From: Lepidodermella squamata
Taxonomy: Eukaryota; Gastrotricha
DNA: 64,000 nucleotides
Direction of reading: 5' to 3'
Assembly: GCA_047495785.1 (NCBI GenBank)
Contig: JBLDXI010000032.1
Coordinates: 2,914,001-2,978,000, forward strand
Below are positions 43,455 through 57,300 of this stretch, one piece after another. The position numbers were made by a program, and so were the translations under genes. A model generated the notes under the pieces. It was not told the DNA's origin. It searched no databases and saw only the letters and a list, made by a program, of their open reading frames with translations. Each line of letters begins with the position of its first letter. Position 1 is the stretch's first letter.

Positions 43455-46400
43455 ATGATGAGCGATAAATCTAGATCAGACAGTATTGCTGATTGGAATC
43501 CTAATGAGGTATAACAATTTTCTTACTTGAGATAAAGTTCGAGTTCAATCAATTTACTCAATAGCCTTATGCGGAACGATTAGCTCGTTATATTTCCGAG
43601 TCCTTTGAACTTCGACGATGCACTCGTTATGTGAAGGTTGACCTAGATCAGGACAGAGCTGTTCTCAGTCGGTTCTTTAAGCCGTAGGTTTTTGCAATTT
43701 CACAAAGTATTGCGAATTTCTGGGCAAATTTTATTTTAGAGATGACTGTATTTGCGGCCATTCGATCGACTGGCACTTGAAGCACAACGCCTTCCCTGCC
43801 CATAAATCAGCAACTGCAACTCAAAAATCGGGCGAAAAATGGTCGCCAAAAGCTGATGCTGTTCCTTACCCGTGCAACACCTATGGCAAGTTGTATTTCT
43901 CACCAGGCGACGGCTACGGCGCTTCGAACATTCTACCCGGAGCCTCGGCAAATTTCATTCGGTTGGCGGGGAAAATTGATGACTCACCTTATATGGAGAA
44001 AGTCTATCGGCTCATGACCGAATTATGGCGAGTGCCACGGCCGCAGTTAATTATTGAGGTTACAGGTGAGGTTCAAATTTTGATTGAAAAATAACTAGAA
44101 TTTTAGTGAAATTTGAAAATTAAGGTATGGCCTCAAAAATGGCGCGGGTTGATCCAGATGTTCTCGAGCGTTTCAACAATGGTCTGATTAACGCAGCTCG
44201 AACAGCCAATGCCTGGCTAGTCACAGGTGGGACGAATTGCGGTGTAATGAAGCTGATTGGCGATGCTGTTGCCAAATCGCGCATGACCTTGGGTGATCAC
44301 TCCAGCGTGACCTGTCTCGGAATAGCATCCTGGGGCGTTGTAAACCGACGCGATGACCTGGTCAATGGCGACTTAATCAAGAGAAATAACATTTTCACCG
44401 TCGCGACAAATCTCAGCTCAGCAAATCCTGTGAGAAATTAAAATTAATTTTTTCTTCAATCGAATTATTCGAATTTAAACAGGCGCCAAGTGTTGCAGTT
44501 GACCTAGGTGGAGGTAATAGCTCGAACCCTTGGAAAACTAGGTCATTCGCGCCTGGTTCGAGTAATAATAATGAGGACGCTTGGGCGCCGACTTACGTGG
44601 TTGAAACAGCCGAAAATTGCTACGATGGTGTTTCCCTGAACCCGGGCCACAATTGCTTCTTACTAGTCGACAACGCGAAGGACAAACGATTCGGCGAAGA
44701 AATCTCGTTTCGAGCTCAATTTCTACACTACATCTCGCAGAAGACGCTACGAGGCCCTGGCGGGGCGAATGTAGCTCGAACTCCTTTAGTTTTGCTAGTC
44801 GTTGGCGGTGGGACAAATACTTTGAAAACCGTCGAGATATCAATTGCGAGCAATTCGGCGGATTTGACGGATTCTGCTAGGTTCGGCGGATCGAATTCAA
44901 CCCTGAATAGCTCGAAGCCGAATGTAGACGAACAGTGGCCTAGACCGGTGATTTGCCTACCCGGCTTTGGAGGAGCAGCTGATCTCATCGCTTATGCAAT
45001 GACAATTTCTCTCCCAAAATTAAAATCAAAAGGGACCCTAAATTCCAATGGAATGAGGTAATGAAATTCTCGTCCCAATTTTCAAAAAATTTCAATTTTT
45101 TTCCCAAGTGATGACAGTGAAACTAGCGACGTACCGTTAGATTTTGACGAGCGGATGATTCGACAGTCAGCTTTTAACGAAATGCTGAGAAAAATACCCG
45201 ACAATCGCAAAGAGGAAGAGAGCCGAATAATTCTGGCCAGATTGAGGAACTGCCTCAAGAATAGATCCATGGTAAAATTTTGAATATATAATCCGCCTTA
45301 ATATTTCTAAAATATATTCTTAGATAACCATTGTCGATCTACATGATGCTAACGATTGCGTTCCGTTGGATCAAGCGATTTTAAACGCTATTTTTCGATC
45401 GAATTTCGGTTCGCCCGAGACAACTTTCTGCCTAGCCCAGATGTGGAACCGGAGCGAAATTGCGAAACAGTTGTTGGAGAAATACGAGCAGGATTTGAGG
45501 ATAAATGTCGACATGACCGCCGCCTTAACTAGAGCTCTTATTTACGGTCAAACCGAATTTGTTGACCTAATTAACGAGTTCAATTTGGTCGATATTTACA
45601 GCTACCTAACTTTGTCCCAAATTAGGTCACTTTATTCTGAGGTGAGTGAATTTTTCCGATTTTTTTTGTATTTATCTACGATTTTTCCAGATTTTTATCC
45701 GGCGAAAAGGAAAGCCGGGAAAGTCGGCCTGTTTATGGCTTTTCCGAAGTTTTATCATGAACTTAACCGGGGACGAATCGCTGTCGTTGGACCCGACTAA
45801 TCCGAGATTTTTCCATTTAATCGGAAATGTTTTAAGCCGGCTTCTCGGCTGTTACCTCGACAACGTTTTCACCGGCGAGAAGTGCTACTTAACCCCGGCT
45901 GATGGTGACGATTTGATACAAATAGGCGGATTTCAAACAACAACAGATCAACGCTCATTTTCGCTATCTTCAACTGGGTCGAGATTGACGCGGCCTTATG
46001 AAACCAGCTTAAGGGATTTGTTCATCCTCCAGTTGCTGCTCTACCGCGACGACATGGCAATATGGGTGTGGAAACAGGGCCGCGATCACATCGGAACGGC
46101 TCTTATGGCTTCGATTTTCCTGAATTCGCTGGCTAAAGAGGCGAATCGTTTGGACATGACCGATCTTAGCTCAGACTTTGAGCAACAATCAAAGTGAATA
46201 TTCAGGTTTTTTATCGATTTTATTATCGATTATTTTTTAGTGAATGGCTTGAGAGGGCTGTTTTGATGCTTGCTGCCTGCTATGAGCAGGAACCTATGAC
46301 GATAAGTGATGTCCTAACTCGAAGCCTTCACACATGGCAAGGCATGAGTCTGCTTGAAATGGCATTTTATGGCCAGAAAATGCATTTCATGGAACAGCCA

Positions 46401-48647
46401 GCTGTAATTTTATGAAAAATTACTCAACATATTTTTAAAATGTTTCTACTCAAGGTGCAAACAACGCTGGCTCAGATTTGGTTCGGGGATATAGCAACCT
46501 ATACCCAACACTGGCTGATCTACTCGTCATTGGTCCCTTTACTTACGCCTTTCCTCATTTTCCGACTTCGATTCCAGGAAGAATCGGCGATTGATAGCAA
46601 TAAATCATCGCTAGCCAATATGCTAGTCAACTTTGCCCGCAATCCGAGCTCAAAAGTGACAGCCTTGATGGGCGATGACGACCCTAAAAAGCAGGAAGCG
46701 ACGGTTAAAAAATCGACCAATGAAATCCCAAGTGATAATGCGCGCAATAATTCGAACAAAAGTAGGTCATATCGATCGAAACATGATGTTAAACTGGTCA
46801 AAGCGGCTGTTTTTAACTACAACCGGGACGATCGGATCCCGGTTTTTCGAGCAATTTTCTTGCTTTTCTCTTCACCATTGGCAAAATACACGATTCACTC
46901 GGTAGGAATAAAATTTAAAAATTAGCGAATTTTTTTAATTAATTTTTCAGGTGTTCTCTGTTGCTTTCCTGATTTTATTTTCGTTTTTTGTCCTCGACGG
47001 AATTTACGCCGATAAAGTAACCATCGTCGAAATGGTCATCTGGATTTGTTGTGTCGTTTATTTTCTGGACGTTCTACGCGATTCTTTTGGAAATATCAAT
47101 TTATCAAAAGGCGAGCGAATCCTCGATTTTATCACCGATTATTTTACCCTAGCCGAACTCGTTTGCCTCGCCATTGTCCTGGTAGCCGTGATTCTTCGCT
47201 GTGTTTTGCCCGAAAAGGACATGTCATACCCGCTAACTCTGTATTCAGTCGCTTGTGTCCTGTATTGGCTCAAAGCCTTGCAAATATTTTTCGTCACTGA
47301 ATCGATCGGACCTAAAGTTTTCACGCTAATTCAAATGGTATAGTTTATTTTGTTGTCCCTATTTTAATTATTTAAAAAATTCGATTAGATTCGAGATGTG
47401 ATATTTTTCATCATCATCTACGTCATTTTGCTGTTCGCATTTTCAATACCGATTTACGCGCTCATGTACCCGAATCAACATTTCCGAGACGCGGAGAGTT
47501 TTTTCGACCTAGTTCTGGACATTTTGTACTACCGAATGTGGAACATTTTCGTTATGGCTATGGACGATTCGCGTAACTACGTCGAAGGAACTTGCCGCAA
47601 AATTGCGCCAAATTCGCGCCAATCATCAACGAATGATCCGATCATTTTCGTCTCTTCAAACCCGAGACATCGGACGAAACGAGAGCCCCTGCCGATGGGC
47701 GGCTTCAACGAAACATGGCTTCAATATTTTCTATCGTCGACAGCTTCATCCCCAACAGATGAAATAAACGCATCGAATGATTCTGGTCGATTCAGGTCAG
47801 GGTATCGGTATAATATTAACAATTTACGGCCTGATTATACTGATTTGCCGAATGAATATGCGGAAACAACCATGGTTTTCCACCAATTACCTAAGCCGCT
47901 AAATCAACAGTCGTCTTCAATAATGCCGCTGGCATGTTCGTCCCGAAATATAGTGGCAATTATCCTGTTTGTTATTTTCATCTTATTGACTAATATCGTG
48001 CTGTTAAACATGTTGATCGCGATGTTTTGTGAGTTCATTTAATTTTTTTATTTAATTTTTTTTTAATTATTGAATCTTTCAGCGCACACTGTTGATAAGA
48101 CGAGACAAGCTGCGACTCAGTTGTGGAGGTTCAATCTTTATAGATGCCTCTGCGACTACTACAACCGACCTGTCTTACCGGGTCCATTCATGATTTTCGA
48201 ACTAATTTTCCGATTTTTTGCCTGGGTTCGACGTCTATGTTCCGGGGCTGACAATTTCACTAACACTGCTCTGAGTAATTTATAGAAAAATTTGAAAGCT
48301 ACGTCTAACTTTGTTTTATCTAGAGCGCTATTACCCGAGTTTGGACGATTATGAATATCGAAAGTTGGAAATGTTCGAACGTAGCGCTATTGAAGTAGCC
48401 CTGTCAGACCCTAAGACAAACAAAAAGGGTGATAAATCGCAAGAAATGATAATCGCTAAGCTACGATATATTCAAGAGAGGTAATTTCTTATACATTTCT
48501 TTCGATTTTTTAAATTTTTTTTAAATTTTCAGAATGCAAGGAAAGATGGATCAAGTTGAAACAAAGGTTGCGGATGCATTGGAAGAAATGTTCCAGGTCG
48601 TACTCGGTCATTCAAAAGCTCTACTGAGAAAGCAATCGAGAAGCTAA
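43455..48647 (+). CDS. TRPM-type cation channel, tandem copy 1
   Basis: Fifteen exons: 43455-43508, 43565-43683, 43740-44065, 44125-44429, 44483-45057, 45109-45271, 45324-45641, 45691-46193, 46241-46403, 46455-46901, 46951-47337, 47389-48028, 48083-48274, 48324-48480, 48533-48647; 4464 nt, 1487 aa. N-terminal SLOG/MHR region: CICGHSIDWHLKH, GKLYFSPGDGYGASNILPGA, WLVTGGTNCGVMKLIGDAV. Then helical MHR repeats. Six TM helices from 46951 to 48028, with the S4-S5 motif SIGPKVFTL. TRP box/post-S6: LLNMLIAMFSHTVDKTR...LWRFNLYR...RPVLPGPF. A C-terminal coiled coil ends the protein; no Nudix or kinase domain. The pore (RMWNIFVMAMDDSRNYVEGTC) is followed by an extracellular loop of about 95 residues before S6. 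Poly(A) signal AATAAA at 48692. Confidence 0.9.
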
Positions 48648-49257
48648 ATTGAAACAAAATACCCGGTTTTTAAGCCTAAATTATGAGCTAAAATAAAGAC
48701 GGAACAAATGGACTTCTTTATAAAAATTAGGACGGTTAATGGCTGATGTCAAAAATTTCTATCTGCATTAGATCGAATCAAAATCGATTCGATATCTATG
48801 TGTTTGCTTTGGAATAGGTAATTACAGTTCAAGTCGATTTGTGACACAACCAAACACCGCTAAAAACCCCTAACACGCCCATCGTTTGAACGAAAATCAA
48901 TACGCAACCTGATCTAAAACCCTTTGCGCCTTAACTTAAGTGCGGTTTTATTCCCGTGTTGCTAGGCAAAGTCCACTCTTGACAGAATCGAGCGGTGCTA
49001 CTATAATATTCCAATTATCAACAGCTTCGTCGCTAAATTAGCGCATCCCTGTGCAATGTATGTGCAGCGTACTTTCTGGTCGCAGCAATTTTTTCAGATG
49101 CCTCGGGGCACAGGAACGGCTATAGAAGCAAAAAGCGCAATTATCTGCAAATTTACATCTGCTATTATTATTATTTTTCTATCATCATCGCCGCAGGGTT
49201 GTTTCAATTAAAAATTAATAAGGCCTGACATTGATCCTTCGCCGAGATTGCGTTGCG
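48648..49257. other. Intergenic region between TRPM copies 1 and 2
   Basis: 610 bp with the TRPM copy 1 poly(A) signal at 48692 and the promoter region of copy 2. No ORF or repeat of note. Confidence 0.45.
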
Positions 49258-52200
49258 ATGAGTTTCCACGAAGACGATGTGAGTTTCTGACCTAAAAAGA
49301 AATATTAAGGCGCTTTTTCACATAATTTATACCAAAAAAATGCCGACCTATTTCATGTTTCATCCGAAGGCTGTTGTGGTCGAACGCATCGCCAGATTTG
49401 TCATGGATTGCTTCGCGGTTCGGCAATGCACGCGATACGTTAAGGTGGATTTGAATGCCGAGAGTCCATCAGATAAAGCTGTGCTTAAAGAGTGAGACAT
49501 TACATCTACCTTAATTTAAATCAAAATTTTAAACTTAGTACTGACTGTGTTTGCGGTCGATCAATCAAGTGGCATGCGAAACGCTTCGGAAAGCGATTCA
49601 GCCGAATGGTGGATGAAATTTCTGAGGAATCGCTGGCACCCTGGAGTTTGAACGACGACACCGCCCTCTTTCAAACCAACAGTTTCGGGCAGTTATTTTT
49701 CGTCGCCGGGGAGGGCGTTGATTCCTCGTCGATCTTCCCCGGCGCCTCGGCTAACTACGTCCGAGTTCCTAATACCAGTAATATGGACGATATTTACCGG
49801 CTTCTGACATCGAAACAGCTATGGGCCTTACCCTCGCCTCAGTTGATTATCGAAGTCGCTGGCACGAAGCCAAGCGCATTCACCTACGTCGATCGAGAAC
49901 TGCTGGAGAAGTTCAACCAGGGAATAATCAAGGCGGCTGAGGCTGCTAACGCGTGGTTCGTTACAGGCGGATCGAATCTAGGCGTGATGGCCCTTGTCGG
50001 CAATGCTGTCGCAAAATCGCGAATCACCCAGGGTGACTCGAAGGGCATCACCTGTTTAGGGATCATGCCATTCGGCGTGGTCAACCACCGTGAAGAACTG
50101 GTCAATTTCGACGATGACTCATCACCGTCAAGCGTGTCCATCGACGTAACGCCCCATCGTAATAATAATGGAAACGGAATTTTAGCGAACGGGCATAGTA
50201 AAAGTAAATCCGTTCGAATTTTCCCGCCTATCGAGCATCTAATGGCAAATTGGACAACGGCCTACACGGTCGAAGGGCATGGTCGAGATGGGGTAGCTTT
50301 AAACCCGGGTCATAATTGTTTCCTATTCGTCGACTCTGGCCGTGAAAAACGATTTGGAGACGAGACTGCATTCCGGAATAAATTCCTACTTCACATGTCC
50401 CAAAAAACGTTGAACACTGCGACGGAGGGTTACACGTCAAGTAACCCTAGTCAGACACCTGTTGTTCTTCTAGTCGTCGGCGGGGCGATTAATACCCTGG
50501 CTATGATAGATGAGGCGACAGACAACTCGCCGTCAGATCATGCTACCCTGAGACGGCCGGTTGTTTTGATGTCGGGAATGTTCGGCGGGGCGTCTGATTT
50601 GCTGTCATTTGCCTTTAAAATAACGGCACCAGTCGCTGAAAGGACAGCGGTGAAAGTGAAGGCTGAATCTGTTTTCCCGAATGACTTCGACGAAAAGATT
50701 CGAAGCCACCCGTCATTTCGGCAAATTTTAGCCGGCATCAGCGATGAGTCGAAAATCCGGGCCGAGGAGGCTAGAGCAGTTGCGCTGGTTCGGAAAATTC
50801 TTCGAAATCGAACCATGCTAACAGTGGTTGATTTGCTAGACGACCACGCAGCGCCGCTAGACCAGGCGATTCTGGATTCAATCTTCAAAGCGGCGAGTTT
50901 CGGCTCGCCGGCGTCCGCGTTCGAGCTGGCGCAACTTTGGGATCGAATCGACACGGCGAAAGATGTTTTAAGGCAGCATGGGGATGAAGTGAGGCAAAAT
51001 GTGGACACGCAACGGGCGTTAACCGAGGCGCTACTTTTCGGTCAGGTCGACTTTGTGAAGCTTTACACCGAAGACGGGCATGTCGATCTTCATTCCTACC
51101 TGACAATCTCACAAATAAAGGACATCTATACCGATGTAAAAAAATAACTTGAAAAATGATTTAAAATTTATGAGATTATTTTAGATGTTCATAAAACGTC
51201 GAGGTCTACCCGGAAAAGCTGCGAGTATTCGTTTATTTCGAAGCCTTTTAATGCGGAAAACAATGGAAGATGTCCTCATCGCCTCGACGCCTTACGAATT
51301 TATGGAAAAAATCGGAGCCATTCTGCAGCGACTTGTCGGTTGTTACATGGACAACGTATTTGTCGAGGAGAAGGCGTTCAAAGCCTACGGGAAGCGATCT
51401 CTATCGCCTGAGACCATCGATCAGCTGTTCAACCAGCCGTATGAGACTGGAATTAGGGACATTTTCCTACTCCAACTGTTGCTTCATCGGCATGAATTGG
51501 CGGTTTATTTCTTCAAAGTTGGCCATGATCACATCGGGACGGCTTTGATGGCTGGGATTTTCTTGAAATCGCTGGCTAAGGAGGCGGAGAGACTCGATAT
51601 GACTGACTTGGCGATAGCCTACGATGAGAATTCGATGTAATTATAGAAATTAATTTTTTTTATAATTTTTTATTAAATTAAAATTAAAATTAATTAATTA
51701 ATTATTATTTTTGATTTTTTAATTTATAACCTAATTTAGAGAATGGCAAGACACAGCAATTGACCTACTTGCGAATTGCTACGAACATGACCCAGTTATT
51801 TGCGGACAATTATTGCGGCGTCGACTTCAATGTTGGCAGGGTCTAACCGTGCTCGAAATGGCGTACTACGGCGATCGAAAAAAATTCATGGAACAACCAG
51901 CTGTTCAAACGACCCTTGCCCAAACCTGGCTAGGCCGTATGGCTTCGTTCAACCCACCCTCCTTAATCTACTCAAGCTTATTTCCGCCGTTGTTACCAAT
52001 TTTGATATTCCGAATTCGATTCGAAGATCAAACCTCTTGGCAGGTGCATTACAACGTTGGCAAGAAAGATTGGAAGCTTAGTAAGAAAAAGACAACAGCT
52101 CGAGTTGCTGATCTACTGTCTACCGAGCGCGTTAAGCGGCAGAGGTCGAATGACATTGCAGAAATTGCTCGAGAGACATCGATAACCGTGAAAAGAATGC

Positions 52201-53981
52201 GGCCTTTCTCAGCTTTGGCGAAGCGTAATCGCGACTTCAGCCTAGCCAGACCGACGCTAATCGGCGCTGATAAGCCGGGTCGAATTTCGGTTTTTCGAGC
52301 GATTTACCTTCTGTATTCATCCCCGATCGGTAAACACATCACCCACACGGCAATGCTGGCAATATTCCTGTTGCTTTTCCTATTTTTTGTTGTCGATGGT
52401 CCGCATCGTTTTGAGGTTGGGCCGGTTGAAGTTATCATTTGGTTCACGTGTTTGGTGTACTTTCTCGAAAATATGCGCCAAGTTTTTGCGCAGACGAATT
52501 TATCAGTAGCAGAACGAATAGAAGACTATTTTACGAATATGTGGATGATGGCTGATTTGGTTGGATTCCTTCTTGTTTTCATATCGGCCGTGATGCGATT
52601 CACCCTGGATCAGAAAGAATTCATCTACCCCCGATCGACTTACTCCTTGGCATGTGTTGTCTACTGGCTGAAATCTTTGCGAGTTTTTTTCGTCAGCGAG
52701 TCGATGGGACCGAAAGTGTTCACCCTACTATCAATGGTATAATTAAAAGTTGATAAGCCACCTTAATGTAAATTTTTCTCTCCCTAGATGCGTGATGTCA
52801 TGTTTTTTCTGGTGATTTACATGATAATTATGCTGTCTTTTTCGAGTCCGATTTACGCCCTCTTGTATCCGGATCAAAATATCGACAGCCCAAGAGCTTA
52901 TTTCGCGCTGCTACTTGAAATTTCCTATCAACGAATGTGTTTGTTTTTTCGGAAAAATTCGGAAAATTGGAATTCGAAGTTCGCTCTTTTTTAGGGAATA
53001 TTTTTGTGGTGACTATGGACGATTCTCGTGCTATTATCGAAGGGACGTGTAATTCGCCGAATGCTGGCCATCCGAGCTTGGACATCAACATTCAGCGGAA
53101 CGTTCTCGTTACAGAAACTTTGGCGTCAAACCTTTCGACCTTGGCTACGACACTTATGAACGCAGATTCGGTTGAGAATGTGACGGAAGGGGTAACAACC
53201 AGTCATCCGGTTACCATGGCGACGAAAATTGTAGAGACCAACATGCACATATCGACGTCGGACAATCAAAATTTCGGGGTCAACTCGTGTTCGCATCGAA
53301 ACATCATCGCAATCATCCTTTATCTGATTTATCTTATCATCACAAATATCGTAAAATTTATTTCGAGAAATGTGCGACTTTTATTACAGCAATAATTGCT
53401 TTAGAGCCTCCTTAACATGCTTATTGCCATGTTTGCGCACACTGTCGATAAAACTAGGTCATCGGCCACTCGATTATGGCGCTTCAACCTGTACCGATTC
53501 CTGCAAGAATACTACTTCCGGCCTATTTTGCCTGGCCCGTTCATGATATTCGAACTTTCGTACCGATTCACGTTGTTTTTGGGACAAAAACTTGCCGGTG
53601 CAACTGCTACTGAAAACACTGATCTCAGTAAGCCTCTTCAATTCGGCAATTGCTCAAGTTGAGAATTTTTGTTCACTTTCAGGCTTCAATGTGGTGACAT
53701 TCGCTGAGGATAATTACCCTGGCATTGATGATTACGATTATCGACGCATGGAATTGTTCGAAAAAAGTGCGGTGGAGCTGTCACTGAATAGAAAAAGCGC
53801 ATCTACCAACGACCATAACCGACGCGTAATGCGCAAACTTCACTCTGTTCACGACAGGTTTTTGTCTCATGTTTCAATTATTTCCTTGAAAATAACTTTT
53901 TTTTACTTTAGATTGCATGCGAAAATGGAAGTTTTAGAGGTCAAGCTCGGTGAAGCAATTGATCGACTGAATAAACGTTGA
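49258..53981 (+). CDS. TRPM-type cation channel, tandem copy 2
   Basis: Ten exons: 49258-49278, 49370-49491, 49539-51135, 51185-51636, 51740-52736, 52788-52938, 52995-53350, 53405-53627, 53683-53857, 53912-53981; 4164 nt, 1387 aa. The first exon encodes only MSFHEDD. SLOG region: TDCVCGRSIKWHAKR, WFVTGGSNLGVMALVGNAVA, LNPGHNCFLFVDSG. MHR repeats follow. TM block from about 52330, S4-S5 ESMGPKVFTLLSM. Pore RMWNIFVVTMDDSRAIIEGTC with a long Thr/Ser-rich loop to S6. Post-S6 LLNMLIAMFAHTVDKTRSSA, LWRFNLYRFLQEYYFRPILP; the coiled-coil tail is LHAKMEVLEVKLGEAIDRL. It lacks several introns present in copy 1: one 1597-nt exon replaces five or more. AATAAA at 54067. Confidence 0.9.
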
Positions 53982-54337
53982 TGACAACCTTTATTACTGG
54001 TCATTTGATGACCCTGATCTTCTGAGCTTTCAATTTTATCGGTGAAAGCAGTGACAAGTAATCGCTAATAAAATATAATTAGGTAGTGCAATTGGTTTTT
54101 TTTGGACTGCCGGCCCTCATGATTAATTAAAGAGCTGAAAAAGACGAATGATGTTTTCCAGAAATTGTCACGAAACGCCCATTCATGTCCATATCAGTCA
54201 GCCTGTGATTCTAAATCCCTTGCTAGTCGTAAATTATATCAAGATCCGAAACAAATTGATCGGAAAACGTTTCAGAAATTCATGTTTTTGAGACAATTTC
54301 CTAAAAATACCTAACTAATAATTTTGAGGCTGAAAAA
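53982..54337. other. Intergenic region between TRPM copies 2 and 3
   Basis: 356 bp; contains AATAAA (54067-54072) for copy 2 and upstream sequence of copy 3. Nothing else supported. Confidence 0.45.
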
Positions 54338-57300
54338 ATGAAATCCCAGAAAGAGGAGGTGGGCCTTAACTATATATTATTCATTCGCCAATAATTTTTA
54401 GCAATTTTTGTCATAGTCGGCCATGGTTGAACGTATCGCGAATTTTCTAGCCGAGAAATTTGAACTCAGGCAATGCAACCGATACGTTAAATTCGTACCA
54501 CACGCCCTCAATCCTAACGGCCAATATCTTCGATATAAACCGTATATAAATTAAAAAAATGCCACCTTAATATTAAACAAGTTTTTGTTTCAGGACTGAT
54601 TGCATGTGTGGGCGGTCGTTCGATTGGCACTTGAAGCACAAATGTTTGATAAATTTACCATCAGAAGTGAACAAACAGCCGGCGGAAACTGCATTCCGAC
54701 CTTGGACGGTAACAGCAGATACGCTTCCGATACCTTGCGACAGTTTCGGCCAGTTGTTTTTCACGCCCGGCGAGGGTGTCGATTCGTCATCAATCATACC
54801 TGGCGCCTCGGCCAACTACGTTAAATTGCCAGGAAAGGCGAATTTAGAGGACGTCTATCAACTGATGACGTCGAAAGATTTGTGGGGCTTCAACCCGCCC
54901 CAATTGATAATCGAAGTTTCTGGAACTAAAAGGAGCAAATTTGTTTACGTGGACCGCGATAATCTGGAAAAGTTCAATCAGGTAACAAATTTAATTAAAA
55001 ATTGAATAAATTAATGTCAAATTTTTTTCAGGGCATCATAAAAGCGGCTCAGGCTGCGAATGCTTGGTTTATTACCAGTGGCTCCAATATCGGAATAATG
55101 GGACTGGTAGGTGATGCCGTAGCCAAGTCTCGAATCACCCAAGCCGACACAACTGGGATCACCTGTGTCGGAATTCTACCATACGGGGTTGTTTATCATC
55201 GCGAATTACTCGCGAATTTCGAAGGCAAAATCAAATTTGTTCAAGAAAATGGCCAGAGTGAACGAAACAACTACCAACAACAGCAACAATGGTACCAATA
55301 TCAACAGCCTAACCAGACCACCATACCATCTAGGGAGTATCTCCTCGAGAATTGGACCACCTGCTATTCGGTAGATCGCGATTCCGGTGAAGGCGTGGTC
55401 TTAAATGCGGGGCATAGTTGTTTCCTGCTTGTGGATAACGGCCGCGAGAAGAATTTCGCAGATGAGAAGACGTTCAAAAACGATTTCATACAATTTTTGT
55501 CGCAAAAGGCGCTGAATGGGTTCGCCGAGGGTCGGCCAGCTAACGCGAATCGAACCCCTGCTGTTCTGCTGGTAGTTGGCGGGTCTCTTAACACCCTATT
55601 CAACGTCACCCAGGCAGTTTCCGGCCGGAAATGTGCCGATTTAGCGCAAGGGGGCCAGGGTGGAACGAGAATTTTACGATTTGATGACGACACGGAAGAA
55701 GAGGCAGTTTTCTCTCGCCCTGTCGTACTGCTTTCGGGTATATTCTGGGGCGCTTCGGATTTGCTAGCCTTCGCCTACCGTATTACGGCGCCTATTTCGG
55801 AAAAGGAGCGGTTTTTGTCGAAAACGTTGAAACGAGACGAAAGCATCTTCCCGGCTGATTTCGAGGACAAAATTCGACACCAGCCTTCATTTCATCACAT
55901 CATGTACGATGTTCTTGATGCGAAACGCGTTTCAGAGGAATATCGGGTTATCAATATGATACGAAAGTGTTTAAGGTAAGATTTGAAATTCCTTAATTTC
56001 GAATTTTAAATTCAATTTTAAATTTTTTGAAATTTTGATTTTAAATTTGGCCGAAAGTGATTTTTCAATATTTCTATATTTTAATGATAGCAGCCATATT
56101 TTTGGTTTTTTTGAAATTCGAATTTAAAATTTGAAAATTTCGAAATTTTTCAAATATTTTATCACTGGTTCCTGGCTTTTATTTTTCCGAAGCCATGGTT
56201 TTTCCTCTCGTGATCGATTCTGAAGCTTCCACTTGACACCTAATTTTGATGTTCCAGGTACAGGTCAATGATCACTGTGGTCGATGTCAACGATGACCAT
56301 ACAGCCCCATTGGAAACTGCGATACTCGACGCTGTTTTCAAGTCGAACTTCGCCTCGCCAGCCGCTGCTCTTGAACTGTCCCAGATGTGGGACAGAGTCG
56401 ACATTGCGAAGGACCTACTACGGCAACACGGTGATGAAGTTCGCCAGATTGTAGACACCCGTCGCGCGCTAACCCGGGCGATTCTCGATGGCCAGGCCGA
56501 GTTTGTGAAACTCTTCACCGAAGATGGCCACGTTGATTTGAATCGATACTTGACCCCACTTCAAATTCGAAATATTTACATCGAAATGTTCCTGAGTGTC
56601 CGGGGTCGAACTTCAAAGTTGTCCAGTGTCCGGCTATTCCGTTCCTTACTCATGAGAAGTTCGATGGAAGACGCAATTCTAGCAGCATCGCCTTATGAAT
56701 TTCTCAAAAATCTCGGTTCTATCCTATCTAAGTTGGTCGGCTGCTATATGGACAACATTTTCGTCGACGAAAAGAACTTCAAGGCCCTTGGAAGCTCGGT
56801 GGAAGACCCAATTGCGGTCGTTCAAGTGATTAACCAGCCTTTCGTGACCAGCCTGAGGGACATGTTCATCTTACAGTTGCTGCTACAACGCCATAATTTG
56901 GCGAGTTTTTTCTTCAAAGTCGGCCACGATCACGTCGGAAGCGCGTTAATGGCTAGTATCTTCCTAAAAGCCTTATCTAAAGAGGCAGCTAGACTCGATA
57001 TGACCGATTTAGCGATAACATATTCTGATAACTCGACAGAATGGCAGAATCGATCGGTTGCTTTGCTATCCATGTGCTACGAGCAGGATCCTATCATTTG
57101 TAGCCAGTTGCTGAAGAGACGCTTGCAATGTTGGCAGGGCCTTACCTTGTTAGAAATGGCTTTCTATGGCGATAATAAGGAATTCATGGAACAGCCGGCA
57201 GTTCAAACCGTACTAACTCAAACTTGGTTAGGAAAAATGGCCTCGTTTAGCCGGACATCGCTGATATACGCGTCATTATTCCCACCTTTCTTGCCCTTCC

